A stretch of 64,000 bases of DNA from NCBI GenBank assembly GCA_009829735.1, contig CM020618.1, positions 14,366,568-14,430,567 on the forward strand. The letters are read 5' to 3'. The stretch comes from Pyropia yezoensis. Its lineage: Eukaryota > Rhodophyta > Bangiophyceae > Bangiales > Bangiaceae. Positions 48,421-59,360 of the stretch are shown here, one piece after another. The notes beneath the pieces are model-generated. The model saw nothing but the letters and a program-made list of their open reading frames with translations, ran no database searches and had not been told where the DNA came from. A program made the translations under genes and the position numbers. The number at the start of each line of letters is the position of its first letter. Within the stretch, counting starts at the first letter, position 1.

Positions 48421-50561
48421 TGTTTTCCCCCCTCCATGGCCTCCTCCAAGGGGCGGTCCAGCCATCCCCGGGATCCGAGCTGGGAGATGCTCCCAGGCGC
48501 GCTTGGCGTCGGGGCCCTCCCGCCATCTGTTGCTGCCCACATCGGACCGCTCCTGATGATGCTGCCCCTCGAACCGTCGCGCAGCATCGTCGACACACCC
48601 CCACCCCGCCCAGCCTCCACCAGCACGAAGAAGCAGCTCTCGCCGCCCCATTTACCCACCAACCCATTCGCCGCCAATCATTAAAGCGTGAGTGCCCGCG
48701 ATGCCCCGCCGCTTGCCGTTGCCGGGCCATCACTCGTGTCTCCCTGACATCCTGATCGGGTCCTCGTTATCCGTGTATTGTCGATTCGGGTGAGCTTGAA
48801 CTGGGGGGTACGGCAATGACGCCGAGCTGGCCCGGCCTGGACCATGACGAGGGTGGCACGACTGTCGTGGCACCGGGACACACATGCGCCTCGGAGTGGC
48901 GTGCAAACCGGCAGGAGAGCTCGGCCGTCGGGACAAGTGCGCGGACAAGAAGCGGGCAGGCGGACAGCACTGCTCAGACGGGCGGCATCATTCTTTAGGC
49001 AGGCTAGGGATAGGAGCGACCAGGATATGGCCCGGCTACCACAGGGCCTCTCTTTCTCACAGCCCCCCCACCGGACGCAACTCCCGCCTCGATAGCAGCC
49101 GTCTCCCCGCCAGAAGCAGCAGCCACCCCACCGGTAGTAGACGCCTCCATGCCTGTGGCAGCCCCCCCCCCACCCCCCCGACGGTACCGGTCGCCCCCCT
49201 GCGCGAAGCAGCCGCCACCCCCCTCGGAGTCATCCGCGCCCGCACTTTTAGCAGCCGACCCCCTAGGTGGTATCAGCCCCTTCCCCGCAGCAGCTAGCAG
49301 CTTTTCCGCCCCAGTACCTGCCGCCCTCCTCCTGTACGAGCAGGTCACCCACTGGCGGCAGCCGCCTTCCCGCCCTCCCACCGGCACCAGCTGCCCCCCC
49401 AACCCCCGACCGGTAGCGGCCGACACCGCGCAGGTAAGAGCCCCGACCCCGCAGCCTCAGCTCGCACCCCCCCGCCGATAGCGGCCACTACCCAGCCACC
49501 CCGACGGCAGCAGCCGCGCCCCCACAGCAGCCGCGTCCCTATCCGGGAGCAGCTTACGCGGGGCACCCGCGTGCCGGCGGCGGCGCGGCGCACGGGCTTG
49601 CACGGCGGCGCTGGTGACGGCACCACTGTGCCGCTGCCGTGCCCGTCCGCAGCGGCAGCGGGGTAGCGTCTGGCAGTAGGTGGCGGCGGCCGCGCGGGTG
49701 CCGGGTGTCGGTACTTTTCTGCTCAGCCAGTGACGCTGCCAGCGGGTTCTGGCGCGGTGGGGGGGCCTCCAATCCCCCCCCCGCCCCCCCCCCCCCCACC
49801 CGCCCCCTCCCGGGGTGCCCTCCACCCATGCGCCCGCGGCCGTCACTGGCCGCGCAGCCACGCGGGCGGGGGCGGCGGCGTCGGCGGGTGGCTGGCGCGC
49901 GCGGCGCACGCGACGGGGCAACGCGGCAGCGGCGTGCGCGTCGTCTCGGCCGCGGCGCCTGGCGACGTGAACAGACGCACGGAGTGCCCTCCACCTTCTG
50001 GGCGCGCCCTCCGTGCGTGGAGCGGTAGCTGCAGGGCGGGCCCTGGGGCGCAGTGCTCGTAAAAGCGGGATCCACGTGAAGCGCCCCTCATGCCCGGAGG
50101 GCTTGAACAAACCTTGATCTGTAAGTGGTCACCGCACCGAGTGGGCGCGGCCCTCAGCGGCCACACTAAATTTAGGGTCCGATCTGTGCATTTCAGAGCA
50201 AACTTACTACAACAGAATTTATTTCGATGGGAAGGTCGCATCAACATTAAGCTGCTCTGAAGTATATTCCATATTGATCAACTCACCAGCCCCGTCCTAG
50301 TGCAGACCAGCCATGCGCCCCGTTCGTGGCCAGCGACACCTTCTCCTCCGCGGGCCTCTGTTGTAGCTGTGACTCGCCAAACTGTGCACAATGTGGTGCG
50401 TACTCGCCGCAATGCAGCAGTTGCGCACAACTGTTGGTAGTGCGCTTCTCTGTGGTTAGCCGTTCTCTTGTTGCACACACGGAAGCTGCCCATTGTAACA
50501 TGTCTCTGTGCTCATGGCAGCACAGAGCCAGCTAAAGGGCGTTCACGGACTCCTTGTTTTT
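48421..50561. other. No supportable gene
   Basis: Pro/Ala/Arg-rich frames on both strands up to about 50050, with C-runs at 49165 and 49770-49800. From about 50100 composition becomes balanced. The frames at 50280-50535 are short and unrecognised. Confidence 0.45.
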
Positions 50562-50865
50562 CCGGTGTAATCCTTGTTTGCACAAGAATCTGTGCGCCCG
50601 CATGACGTGTTGAGCCCAGGTTTTTCGTGTTATTCTCAACAAACGTTTCACCCACAGGTTCGACACGATTAAGTGTTGTTCTCGTAGCACCACATCCTTA
50701 CCTCCCGCCCCCCCCGACGGAACGACGCTTCATTTGCCCTGTGGTACGTCACGTTTACTCGTGTCAAATCTGTGGGTGAAGCGTTCATTGAGATGATCAC
50801 GAAAAACCTCGGCTCAACACGTCATGCGGGCGCACAGATCTTCGTACAAACCAGGATTACACCGG
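50562..50865. repeat. Inverted repeat with 106-bp arms (foldback element)
   Basis: The left arm 50562-50667 and right arm 50760-50865 are inverted copies of equal length with about 14 mismatches (87% identity) and no gaps, around a 92-bp spacer. The outer ends are CCGGTGTAATCC...GGATTACACCGG. No coding content is recognised. Confidence 0.9.
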
Positions 50866-52521
50866 ATAATGTTAAGGATTCTATGAACCATTTTTATCAG
50901 ACACTGCGCTGGGCCCGAAGTGGCACAACAGGAACTGCTGCCACGGTCATTTGAAGAACTGCCCTTTTCCGGCAGCCCAAGACTGCCAACCATCCAGCAA
51001 CCCTGGAGCTTGCGCGAGCCTGTTGTCACAGGCAACACCGTCCGGGCGAGTTTTTCAAAGGCTGCCACAGCTGAGGCTGTTGTACCAACGACGACGACAC
51101 TTCTCCTTTGATTTATGTTGCCCAATACTGCTAGCATCGACAGCCGGTTCTTCCGGAGCTGGCGGAACAGCAAAAGGCTGTGAGTGACAAGGAAGGTGCG
51201 CAGACCATAGAAAGTTGGATAAAACCCGGGATTCTTCACAACCCCTAAGAATTAGTTTATAGACTAATTTATATTAACCCCGTTTTTCAGTTACATGTTT
51301 GGTTTTTATCGCTGGCTCAGAACTCGCCTGCAGGCAATCGCCCTACTTTACCTGTCCGTGGCCGTGTTGTGCGAAGCCCTCTTACCTTGGCCCACAGTCA
51401 TTACCTCACTTCCACCTGTCAGTCATATGCGTCCTCAGGGCGATGTTCAATGTGCTCGGTCAGTACTAAATGTCGACCATTCTCAGCCGCCGTGGGAGAT
51501 GTAAGACACTGCAGAGAGAACCACATACAACACAATGCGGCAACTAGCGAGGAGATGCATGTCGTGTTTTTTGTATCGCATACGTTGCGGCCGAGCTTTG
51601 AGCATTCCACAGCGTACGGCGTGTTTTTCATGTCGACCGCTCTCTAGGCCAACCACGGCCTCGGATTCATGACGTGGTGCGCTGCCTTCGAATGATCTGG
51701 GCCTGCCTCAGAGGCTTAGAAATGTCATTTTGAAGGGGGTGTCCTCACGGCATCTCGGAAAGCCCTCCAGCAGCAAGAAGCAGTGAGAGAGAATGACAGG
51801 AATAGTCACAACACGGATCAAGTGCACGTCTCGGACCCAAGTTTTATATGGAGGAACAAAATCCACACAGGCAGCTCCTGACGAAGGGACAGAGCATGAG
51901 AACATGCTCCAGTCCTCGTTCAATACGAGACGTTTGGCAGAGAAAAACAACAACAGTCGCTCGGGGTGGCCAGATTGCAGCTCTCGGCCTTGTGGAGTAG
52001 TCGAGGTTTAGCAGATTGGTGGGCATGAGGAACAGACCGGCTATAGACGTACATGTGTAAATATGCCAGCGGAGAAATAGCAATTGATCGCAAAAAAACA
52101 CCGCACAGCTACTCCTCGAAGCACTTCATGAGACGAATAGTCAACTGGAGAAGAGGAAGAATAAACACAGTCTTGAGTAAAGGGGGACTGTCACGGCATT
52201 GAAGGAAACACCATGAAAAAAGCGAGCAAGCGCGATTAGTTATGACGGATAAAATGAATTTCTTGCATTGATGGTATTGGTGCCATCCATGGCGAAGGCT
52301 CCACCCGGAGGCGCACTGCATTGCACTCTTGACCGAAGCAGTCCGCTGATAAATCTTTTTTGGGCTCGTTCTTTGACGAACGGACCCAGGAAGCAACGAC
52401 GGTGATCACCACCGTCGAGCTGAGGAAATTCGCCGTTTTTCAGCCGACGAAATCGGATTGTGGTGACGAGACAGTGGTGCTTCCAGTAGGGCACCGCGAT
52501 CACGCAGAAAAAGGGGAGTGT
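50866..52521. other. Balanced-composition region without a clear gene
   Basis: Several short frames. The 141-residue minus frame at 50814-51239 starts inside the inverted repeat and is unrecognised. A small AT palindrome AATTAGT/ACTAATT is near 51251. Nothing supported. Confidence 0.4.
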
Positions 52522-52935
52522 ATGAGCCATGGATACAAAGTGTACTCGATGTTTTATCCAGCTTTTACTTACCCATTGAATAGCTCTATCGTATTTTTCA
52601 CTTTGTCATTGTACGAGCGTTTATCACATTGCTCGAAAAGCAAGCATGTGGGACAAACTCTTCGTAACGCTTTTGAAGCGCTGCCGAAGATTCTGACTGT
52701 CGTCCGTCGCAACCACAGAGATACAGCCTTGACGCATTATTTCAGGATCGCGATGCTGCTCCTCCTACACTCCATGCATTTCAGAGCTTCTGCCCAGTCC
52801 CACTGTCTTAAATTTGTGGGAGGGCGGTCTGATAAGTACATGTGGCGTTTTCTGTATTGGACAAAAGCCGCCACATATTTAGTTGACGCACACGGAGCTT
52901 ATCGTTTGAGGGAGGTACTCGATTCTGCTCGTTGA
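52522..52935 (+). CDS. Hypothetical protein
   Basis: 137 codons from the first ATG to TGA. The frame is open upstream to 52360 without an ATG. The sequence is mixed and non-repetitive (YPAFTYPLNSSIVFFTLSLYERLSHC, HFRIAMLLLLHSMHFRASA), with two modestly hydrophobic stretches. No family is recognised and no regulatory signals are seen. It may be part of a decayed transposon gene. Confidence 0.25.
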   Translation: MSHGYKVYSMFYPAFTYPLNSSIVFFTLSLYERLSHCSKSKHVGQTLRNAFEALPKILTVVRRNHRDTALTHYFRIAMLLLLHSMHFRASAQSHCLKFVGGRSDKYMWRFLYWTKAATYLVDAHGAYRLREVLDSAR

Positions 52936-53344
52936 GTTCTCTCTTCTCGTGCTCTTCGCTTTCTTCTTTCTCCGTTTGTCTCTGCGTTGTACGCCTCTTT
53001 CTCTCTATGAAAAGGTCACGTATCTTCGAACGGACGGTCAGAGAATACGAAATACTTTCGGAACTAGGCGGGCTACCTCATCGAAACTGGCTCGATTCGC
53101 ACACATTTGGGGCCTCCGAGCCAATGGGGAAGCGTTCCGGAGGGCAAACTGTCCAACGTGCGTGCGCGGACACCTGTTTTGGGCAGCTGCTTTGAGCGTC
53201 AAGTGGTTCAGAAGACAGAATTCTGAGACGCCTCCATCTCAGTTCGACCGACCTCAAGTAAAAACAGAACTTTCTAGTAATCCCCAACACATGGTCCTGC
53301 AGACGACTGTGAGATCATCGACGATTATCTTGCTGTGCCACATA

Positions 53345-53796
53345 TTGCAGTTCCCCGAATTTTGTCGCATGGAGACGAGAGCAAAAGCGTGACAACAAGT
53401 CCATGAGCCAACAGCGTGCTGGGAGCTCACAGAGGACCCATAGCGTGCTGTCGGGCTTTCCTTTTGATCAGGCGATGATTGCCTGCAGTCGCTGCGGATC
53501 TGGCACCGAACGCTGGTTGGGCAGATAGCTATTGCTTTCTCTCACGATCTCGGCGGGTTTCCCTCTATTTCGGCCCGATCCACTCATGAGCACTGGGAGA
53601 GGTCGCAGCTGGTTCCTGCGATGGCTGTTCCCTCTTCGATGTTGGCAGAATTCCCGAGAAACTCTCGAATCGCACTGTCTCCTCACTAACGCGGAGCACT
53701 CATTGGCCAGAGGTGCGCCATCTGAGGCATGCCATTGGCCTGTCTTGGGTCTGTTGTTGTTATTGTCGCCATGAGACAAAACTCGGGGTCCTGCAA
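53345..53796. mobile_element. Palindromic MITE, copy 1
   Basis: The ends are inverted: TTGCAGTTCCCCGAATTTTG at the left, the reverse complement of a CAAAACTCGGGGTCCTGCAA-like right end. The inversion continues inward with gaps for about 100 bp. About 450 bp, collinear with copy 2 (shared CATTGGCCAGAG, GAACGCTGGTTGG, GCGTGCTG blocks). No coding capacity. Confidence 0.7.
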
Positions 53797-54614
53797 TTCT
53801 TCAACTTATGTACTATATTCATATCATCCAAGCCGCGAGAAGTTGGCAGCCCTGTGGCCTTTTTTGCGGGATTTTCTTCAAGCACATACATGTTCCGTCG
53901 GAGGGGCAGTAAGAAACATTGACTTTCGCTAAAGAGGGCCCCGTCGCCGTGGCCCGACGACACCGGAAGGTCATGACTGCGGTCGAAAGTTCGCCCATGA
54001 TCGCTTACAAAGCAGGAAGATTTCAGCTCGCAGCCATACATCGAGGACGAAGCCCAATAAGTCGTTTAAACTCACGAAATCAATACTTTGTCATCAACCC
54101 CCCGCCGCGACACTCGGCAGAAGCACCGGCGATAAGACTCCCTCCCCCCCCCTCGCCTCCCCCCTCCCGTCGCCCTGACCCGATAGGCCACGTCCACGGA
54201 CACCGGCCCCGACCGCCTCCGCCACATGGTGAGCGCCGATTAGGGACGAGTCCCGCGCGATGGGAGCGCTATTTCCTTAGAGCGTGATGACGGTCGACCT
54301 GATTGATTCCTCGTCTCGGCTGGTCGAGTTGTGTCGCCGTACTGTGCGTTGCACTGCTCAGGTATATTTCAAAACCACTGCCGAGCGAAGCAGAGATACG
54401 CATTCGGTATGTGCCATCCAATTCTTCAAGTGCAGCGTACGTCCTGTTGTGAGTCAAAAAACACGGGCTTCTTCGGCGAATCAGCCAACTTCGGAGCGGT
54501 GCTTCCATTAGGGCGCCTTGATCAGGCTGAGAAGCCGGCCCGAACACTGTACCTCTCTGTAGAGACTAGGCTCGTAAGTGACGTCTCGTACTGGCACGCA
54601 CATGGACATATTAA

Positions 54615-55063
54615 TGCAGTTTTCCGAATTCTGTCCCTTGTGGACAAGAGCAAGAGCAAATGTACAAGAGCAGGGGCCAATCGCATGCTCGCAGCAGAGG
54701 GCTTACCAATGGCGTGCTGCAACACGTCTGTCAAAAGAACCTGATGATTGGCTATGGCCACATCTGCTCTCGCAACGAACGCTGGTTGGTCAAAACACTC
54801 TTGTTTTTTCATCGGATCTCGCAGGTTGGCCCTTCATCTCAGGTCATCTCTGCCAAGAACAGTGCCAAGCGCTCAGCCGGTGCTTATTCTGCCCTCAAAG
54901 TGGTCAGAAATTCCGAGAGAACCCCCGATGACACTGTTCGTACAACAACGGACCCTCATGCAGAGCAGTCATTGGCCAGAGAGGCAGCATCTCAGTCACA
55001 TCATTGGTCAAGCACAGTTTGCTCTTGCTCTTGTCCACATGGGACAAAATTGGGAGAACTGCA
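54615..55063. mobile_element. Palindromic MITE, copy 2
   Basis: The clearest copy. TGCAGTTTTCCGAATTCTGT at the left matches, inverted, the right end. A core TGTGGACAAGAGCAAGAGCA is present in both arms. Arms are about 95-100 bp long with mismatches. 449 bp. No coding capacity, and no clear target duplication. Confidence 0.8.
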
Positions 55064-56335
55064 ACAGTCGCTGTGTACTCTTCAAGAACACTCAAGATTT
55101 CATGGACTACCCGGATTCAGGAAAATCTAGAGAGAGGTCCTCGTAGGCTACACTCAAGATTTGCGTAAGGACCTGAGCTCGGACAGAGTTTGAAGTGGAT
55201 ACGGCAACGAGGGGCACTGCGCAGCTTCACGCCGCTCATGCAAAGGCCGTAGTGGAAATGTACGCCATACAGCTCGTTCAAGAGAACCGAACAAGTTCTT
55301 AACAGAGTGCGTCGGACGGGACATTCGTCTCGTTCATGGGGCATGCACGTGGAGCAGAGAAGCCGATAAAGCAGAGCGACGGCGTGCCAATACCTGACCC
55401 CACTCCCGGTTTCGTCTCAGGACGCTCGTGAGATTTTCAGCAGCGTAATTCTCAGCATTGTTCGTTTGCTTATGAAGACGAAGAACATAATCTCACCAGA
55501 AGAAGTCGCAATATTAGACGGGCTTGAAAGCCATTAGGCTTAAATGCGTACGCCCACACTGCTACACCCCCGAAGATCCTCGTGCACAAGAAACCCGAAT
55601 TCGTTGCTGGGCCCAGCCACTCTAGATTCCTGCCCATTCATTTGTTGCTTCAATGGTCTGCCCAACGCGGCCCCGCGCCTGTCTACTTGGCTTGTGTGTC
55701 GGATGCGCCCCGGAGTGGCCCATCCGACCTCTTCACGGCCCGCCGTCGACATTTCACAAGACAAATCTTCCTCCCGCCTCCCTAGCGTTGATCCTCCAAT
55801 CATATGGACACTTTCCCTATCCCCAGGCGACAATATCTTTGTCGCCGGTGCCCAAGCAGGGCACGGGAACAGTACAGTGATGCGGGGGCACACAGGAGCG
55901 CAAATCAACGGCATTGGCTACTGCGCAATGCTTTGGAGTACTACTCAAGAGACAAATGGCCAAGCGAGTCACAAGTTAACGACAGCGAGCATTAGCTCAA
56001 ATAGTCTTTCGAACAGTTCTGAAATCGGTGCGGTAAGTTGACGAAGAATCGCGCAACATCGATTTTGAAAAGAACGTTGACGACAAGTTGATACGAGCTC
56101 TACTGACACTCTTTTCGAGACCATCGCTTTAAGAAACTTGGAGACAAGCCTCAAAAGGACCTTGGAGTGTTTGTCAGCAAGAGATCTGAGTGGTGACACG
56201 TTCCGTTCTTGATAGACAACTTACTTCTCTGCAGCAGTCCTGTGTTGACACTGAACCAGCCTCGGAAGCAGCATGGGACATTGTTGAAGAGTATCCTGAG
56301 GACTGGTTTTTTGCGCCCGATTTCAGTGTTCAGGC
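55064..56335. other. No supportable gene
   Basis: Short frames only. The frame ending at 56335 (56190 onward, EPASEAAWDIVEEYPEDWFFAPD) is coding-like and is interrupted by the solo LTR. It may be the edge of a disrupted gene. Confidence 0.35.
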
Positions 56336-56907
56336 TGTACCATCCCTGGCCCCGACTTGGCGCCGACCCGGGATTGCGACCATAGGGCACCAGGTGCCAG
56401 AACACGCCCGCCGTGTGGTGATGGTTGGCGGCCGTGGCCCGTGCCCGGCACTGGGATGCGGTGGACTACGCTGCCCACACGTGAGAGAGGGATTTCTGAT
56501 GGGTTTTTGCATATTTGTGAAAGACTTTATTTGAGAGACTTTGAGTGTGAGATTAGTGAGTGGGAATAGAATTAGTAGTGATAGTGGCCCCCGACCTGAC
56601 GAGGTTAGACTCCGGTCGGGGCCACTCGGGGGGTATTGGGGGACTACCTGGCCAACGTGCCGAGGCTCCCCCAGATGCACGTTAAGAGGGACAGCAAGGC
56701 GCCCTTGGCCCGCGCTCTCAGGAAAAACACAACTGCGCGTTTGCTTTCCTCTTCCCCGTGTGCACTACCGTGCGTATCTGTTTGCTCTGCGAGCAGGCAC
56801 GTGAGGCAACAGGCATACCACTCTCGTAGTTCCCCGTTCTGTGTTACCTGTCCCTTTCCCCCGAGGGATATTGACACGTGTCTGAGAGGATCGAGTTTTA
56901 TACCACA
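56336..56907 (+). repeat. Solo LTR of chromovirus A family (572 bp)
   Basis: Aligns end to end with the 3' LTR of chromovirus A. It starts TGTACCATCCC and ends ATACCACA. Flanking pentamers are CAGGC and TAGGC, a 5-bp target duplication with one transition. It is left by recombination between the two LTRs of a former full element. Confidence 0.88.
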
Positions 56908-58860
56908 TAGGCAGCAGTGACAAAGCGCTCTGTGGCGGGAACTCTTTGATTCGTGAGCTCAGTGGCCAGAAGGTGAAGGCTCTCGCATGCAGTCTTGGCA
57001 AACCTTCGGTGTTGTTACATGTCTCGTTCAAACCGACAGAGAAGAACTCACAACTCCAGTGCGACAAGTGACGGTTTACTATGATATCGTCGAGCGCTGT
57101 TGGGTTGAGGAGGGCTGCTTCACAGCGCAATGGCTAAATCAAGGAACTGGTGTGCGCGCCATGAGCATCAGTCCACAGACTTGTGCGCCAGCTAGGGCCA
57201 TGGCGCTTGTGCTTGCACGCCTTGGACTGGGCCGATTCCAGTGCTGGAATTGACAATCGAGCGCGGGTGTCTAACTCCCCCAGAAAGACCAGATAGTACA
57301 GCAAGCGGCATGCGTTTCGCTGCTCATGGAGGCTTTTCTGGTCCCGAGTACTTTTAAGCTGGCCTTCTTCCATGGCCCGTATCTCTAGTCGGGCTTCTGG
57401 AAGAGAATGACTATTCTACAGTATTGCTGCTGGCTGAATTTTGTCCTGGTCGCCTGGGAATGAGACATAGAGTCAATTTCTGACGAGCACAGGCACAGTA
57501 CTGGCTGAACAGTGCTACTAGCTGCTTGGAAAACGACATCATGTGGTCTTTTGCAAGGCAAGAAAGGGCCGCAACTATTTCTCACTGCCTATTTCTTGTC
57601 AGAAGCTTGCTGTTTCTTACTGTTAGAAGCGCATTCCCGAGAGATCTTGGCACAACCACGTGTGGTGCATGTCAATAGAACACTCACTTTATTTGAGCTC
57701 GGTCGATCCGAGATAGCCGACATTGAAACCTGTGCATCTTCGTACTGAGGACTGTAGCCGGCGCCCCACCTGCTGACCTGCTCTCCACTCTTGAAAAAAA
57801 AAAAAAAGGCAATCGACCTCTCTTAGATGGACCGGGAGCGACAGCACTCTGGCTCTCGTTCTTGTTCTAGTCAACAACGTATAAAGCCCCGATCACGACG
57901 CTCAATACAACCTTGAGTGGTACGGGCGGCATGCTGATGAGTTCTTCTCTCCTCTCGTATCATCCGCTCCGTTTTTAGCTTCTTTGTATTATGAGCACCA
58001 TGTGCAGACGTGCCGCCTGTGCAACCTGCGTCTGCAACCCCAACGAGGCGGATTGCCCTCCCCAATGGCCTTTGGGGTATCACAGGTCAGGCTTTATCAC
58101 AGATACTCAGAATTTATCACCGTGACTCCTTGCTCTCGAGGTTCTCAATCCGGTGGTCGTGCCAAATCTGATAAAGAACTGAATAAACATAATCGGTGAT
58201 CTATCGTCACGCGCCGCAAGTAATTCCCCAGTAAGTCAACCAAGGAAGAGGCGATACCAGCCAGTGCGGGCGCATCGACCCGTAAGTAGGTCACACCTGC
58301 GCATCTAATTGGCTGAGAGCCTGTCTGGGAGGGTCAGACTCGGTCCCCGCGGACAGATTTCAGGAATCAGCTGTAGGCCGCCACGTATCTGGTCGATCTG
58401 CTAAACAATCATGGGCGAGGCCAATAGAAGACACTCAACAGAAGTCCAAGTGTCGTTCGCGACAATACGACAATGATCTTCGAAGCAATACATAAGGATA
58501 TTGCCATCGATTAACAATCTTTCGTGATTGTCCAACACATGATTCTCTTTCGCCTTCGAAAATGTAGCATCCAGTAGTACGTTTGTTCATCACAAAATAA
58601 TCGCGACTCATGCGAATCACTTGTTGAATCGATTGTCTTTTATGGTACGTTGCGGAAAAAGATACACGGAGCGTTCTTTTCTCTTTCCACCGAGAACCTT
58701 CGGGCCACAGACCTGAGCCAATCACGTGCCTTGATGGTATGCCCCGGTGTAATGCGCCCCACATGAGCGGTGGTGGGTCCGTTTCGGGAAACCATGCCAG
58801 GACGCTCATCAAGTTCAAGTGGGACAGCGGGAGGGGGGTACACGCGGTGGGGTAGGCCAC
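56908..58860. other. No supportable gene
   Basis: Balanced composition. The 88-codon frame at 56987-57253 has mixed composition but no family. A14 run near 57794. Confidence 0.4.
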
Positions 58861-59360
58861 GGCAGCGTCGACGATGGCGACGAAGACGGTGACGACGACG
58901 ACGACGATGGCGACGACGGCGGCGGCAGCAGCAGCGACGGCGGCGGCCGCGGCGGCGGTGGCTGCGGCGGCGACGTCGGCGGCGGCGGCGACGTCGGCGG
59001 CGGTGGCCACGTCGGCGGCAGCGGCTACGACGGCGAGTTTGGGGGGGGGAGGGGGGGGGCAGCGGTGGCGGCGGCGACGACGGCGATTGCGGCGGCGGCA
59101 GTGGCGGCGGCGACGACGAGTTTTGGGGGGGGGAAGGGGGGGATGGCGGCGGCGACGTCAGCGGCGGCGGCGGAATGAACGGCAGCAGCGACGACGGCGT
59201 GCTGGGGGGGGGGGGGGGGGGGCGCTCAGCAACGTCAGCGGCGGCGGCGGCATCGACGGCAGCAGCGACGACGGCGTGTTAAGGGGGGAGGGAAGGGGGG
59301 GCGGCGGCGGCGATGACGGCGGCGGCAGGGACGGCGACGACGCTGGTGGCGTCGGCGGCT
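58861..59360 (+). repeat. GGC/GAC-type triplet-rich tract with G-runs
   Basis: Imperfect GAC, GGC and GCA triplets from 58870 on, in phase for long stretches. They are broken by G-runs at 59040-59060, 59125 and 59205-59222. They create Ala/Gly/Thr-rich frames that are not genes. Confidence 0.8.
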
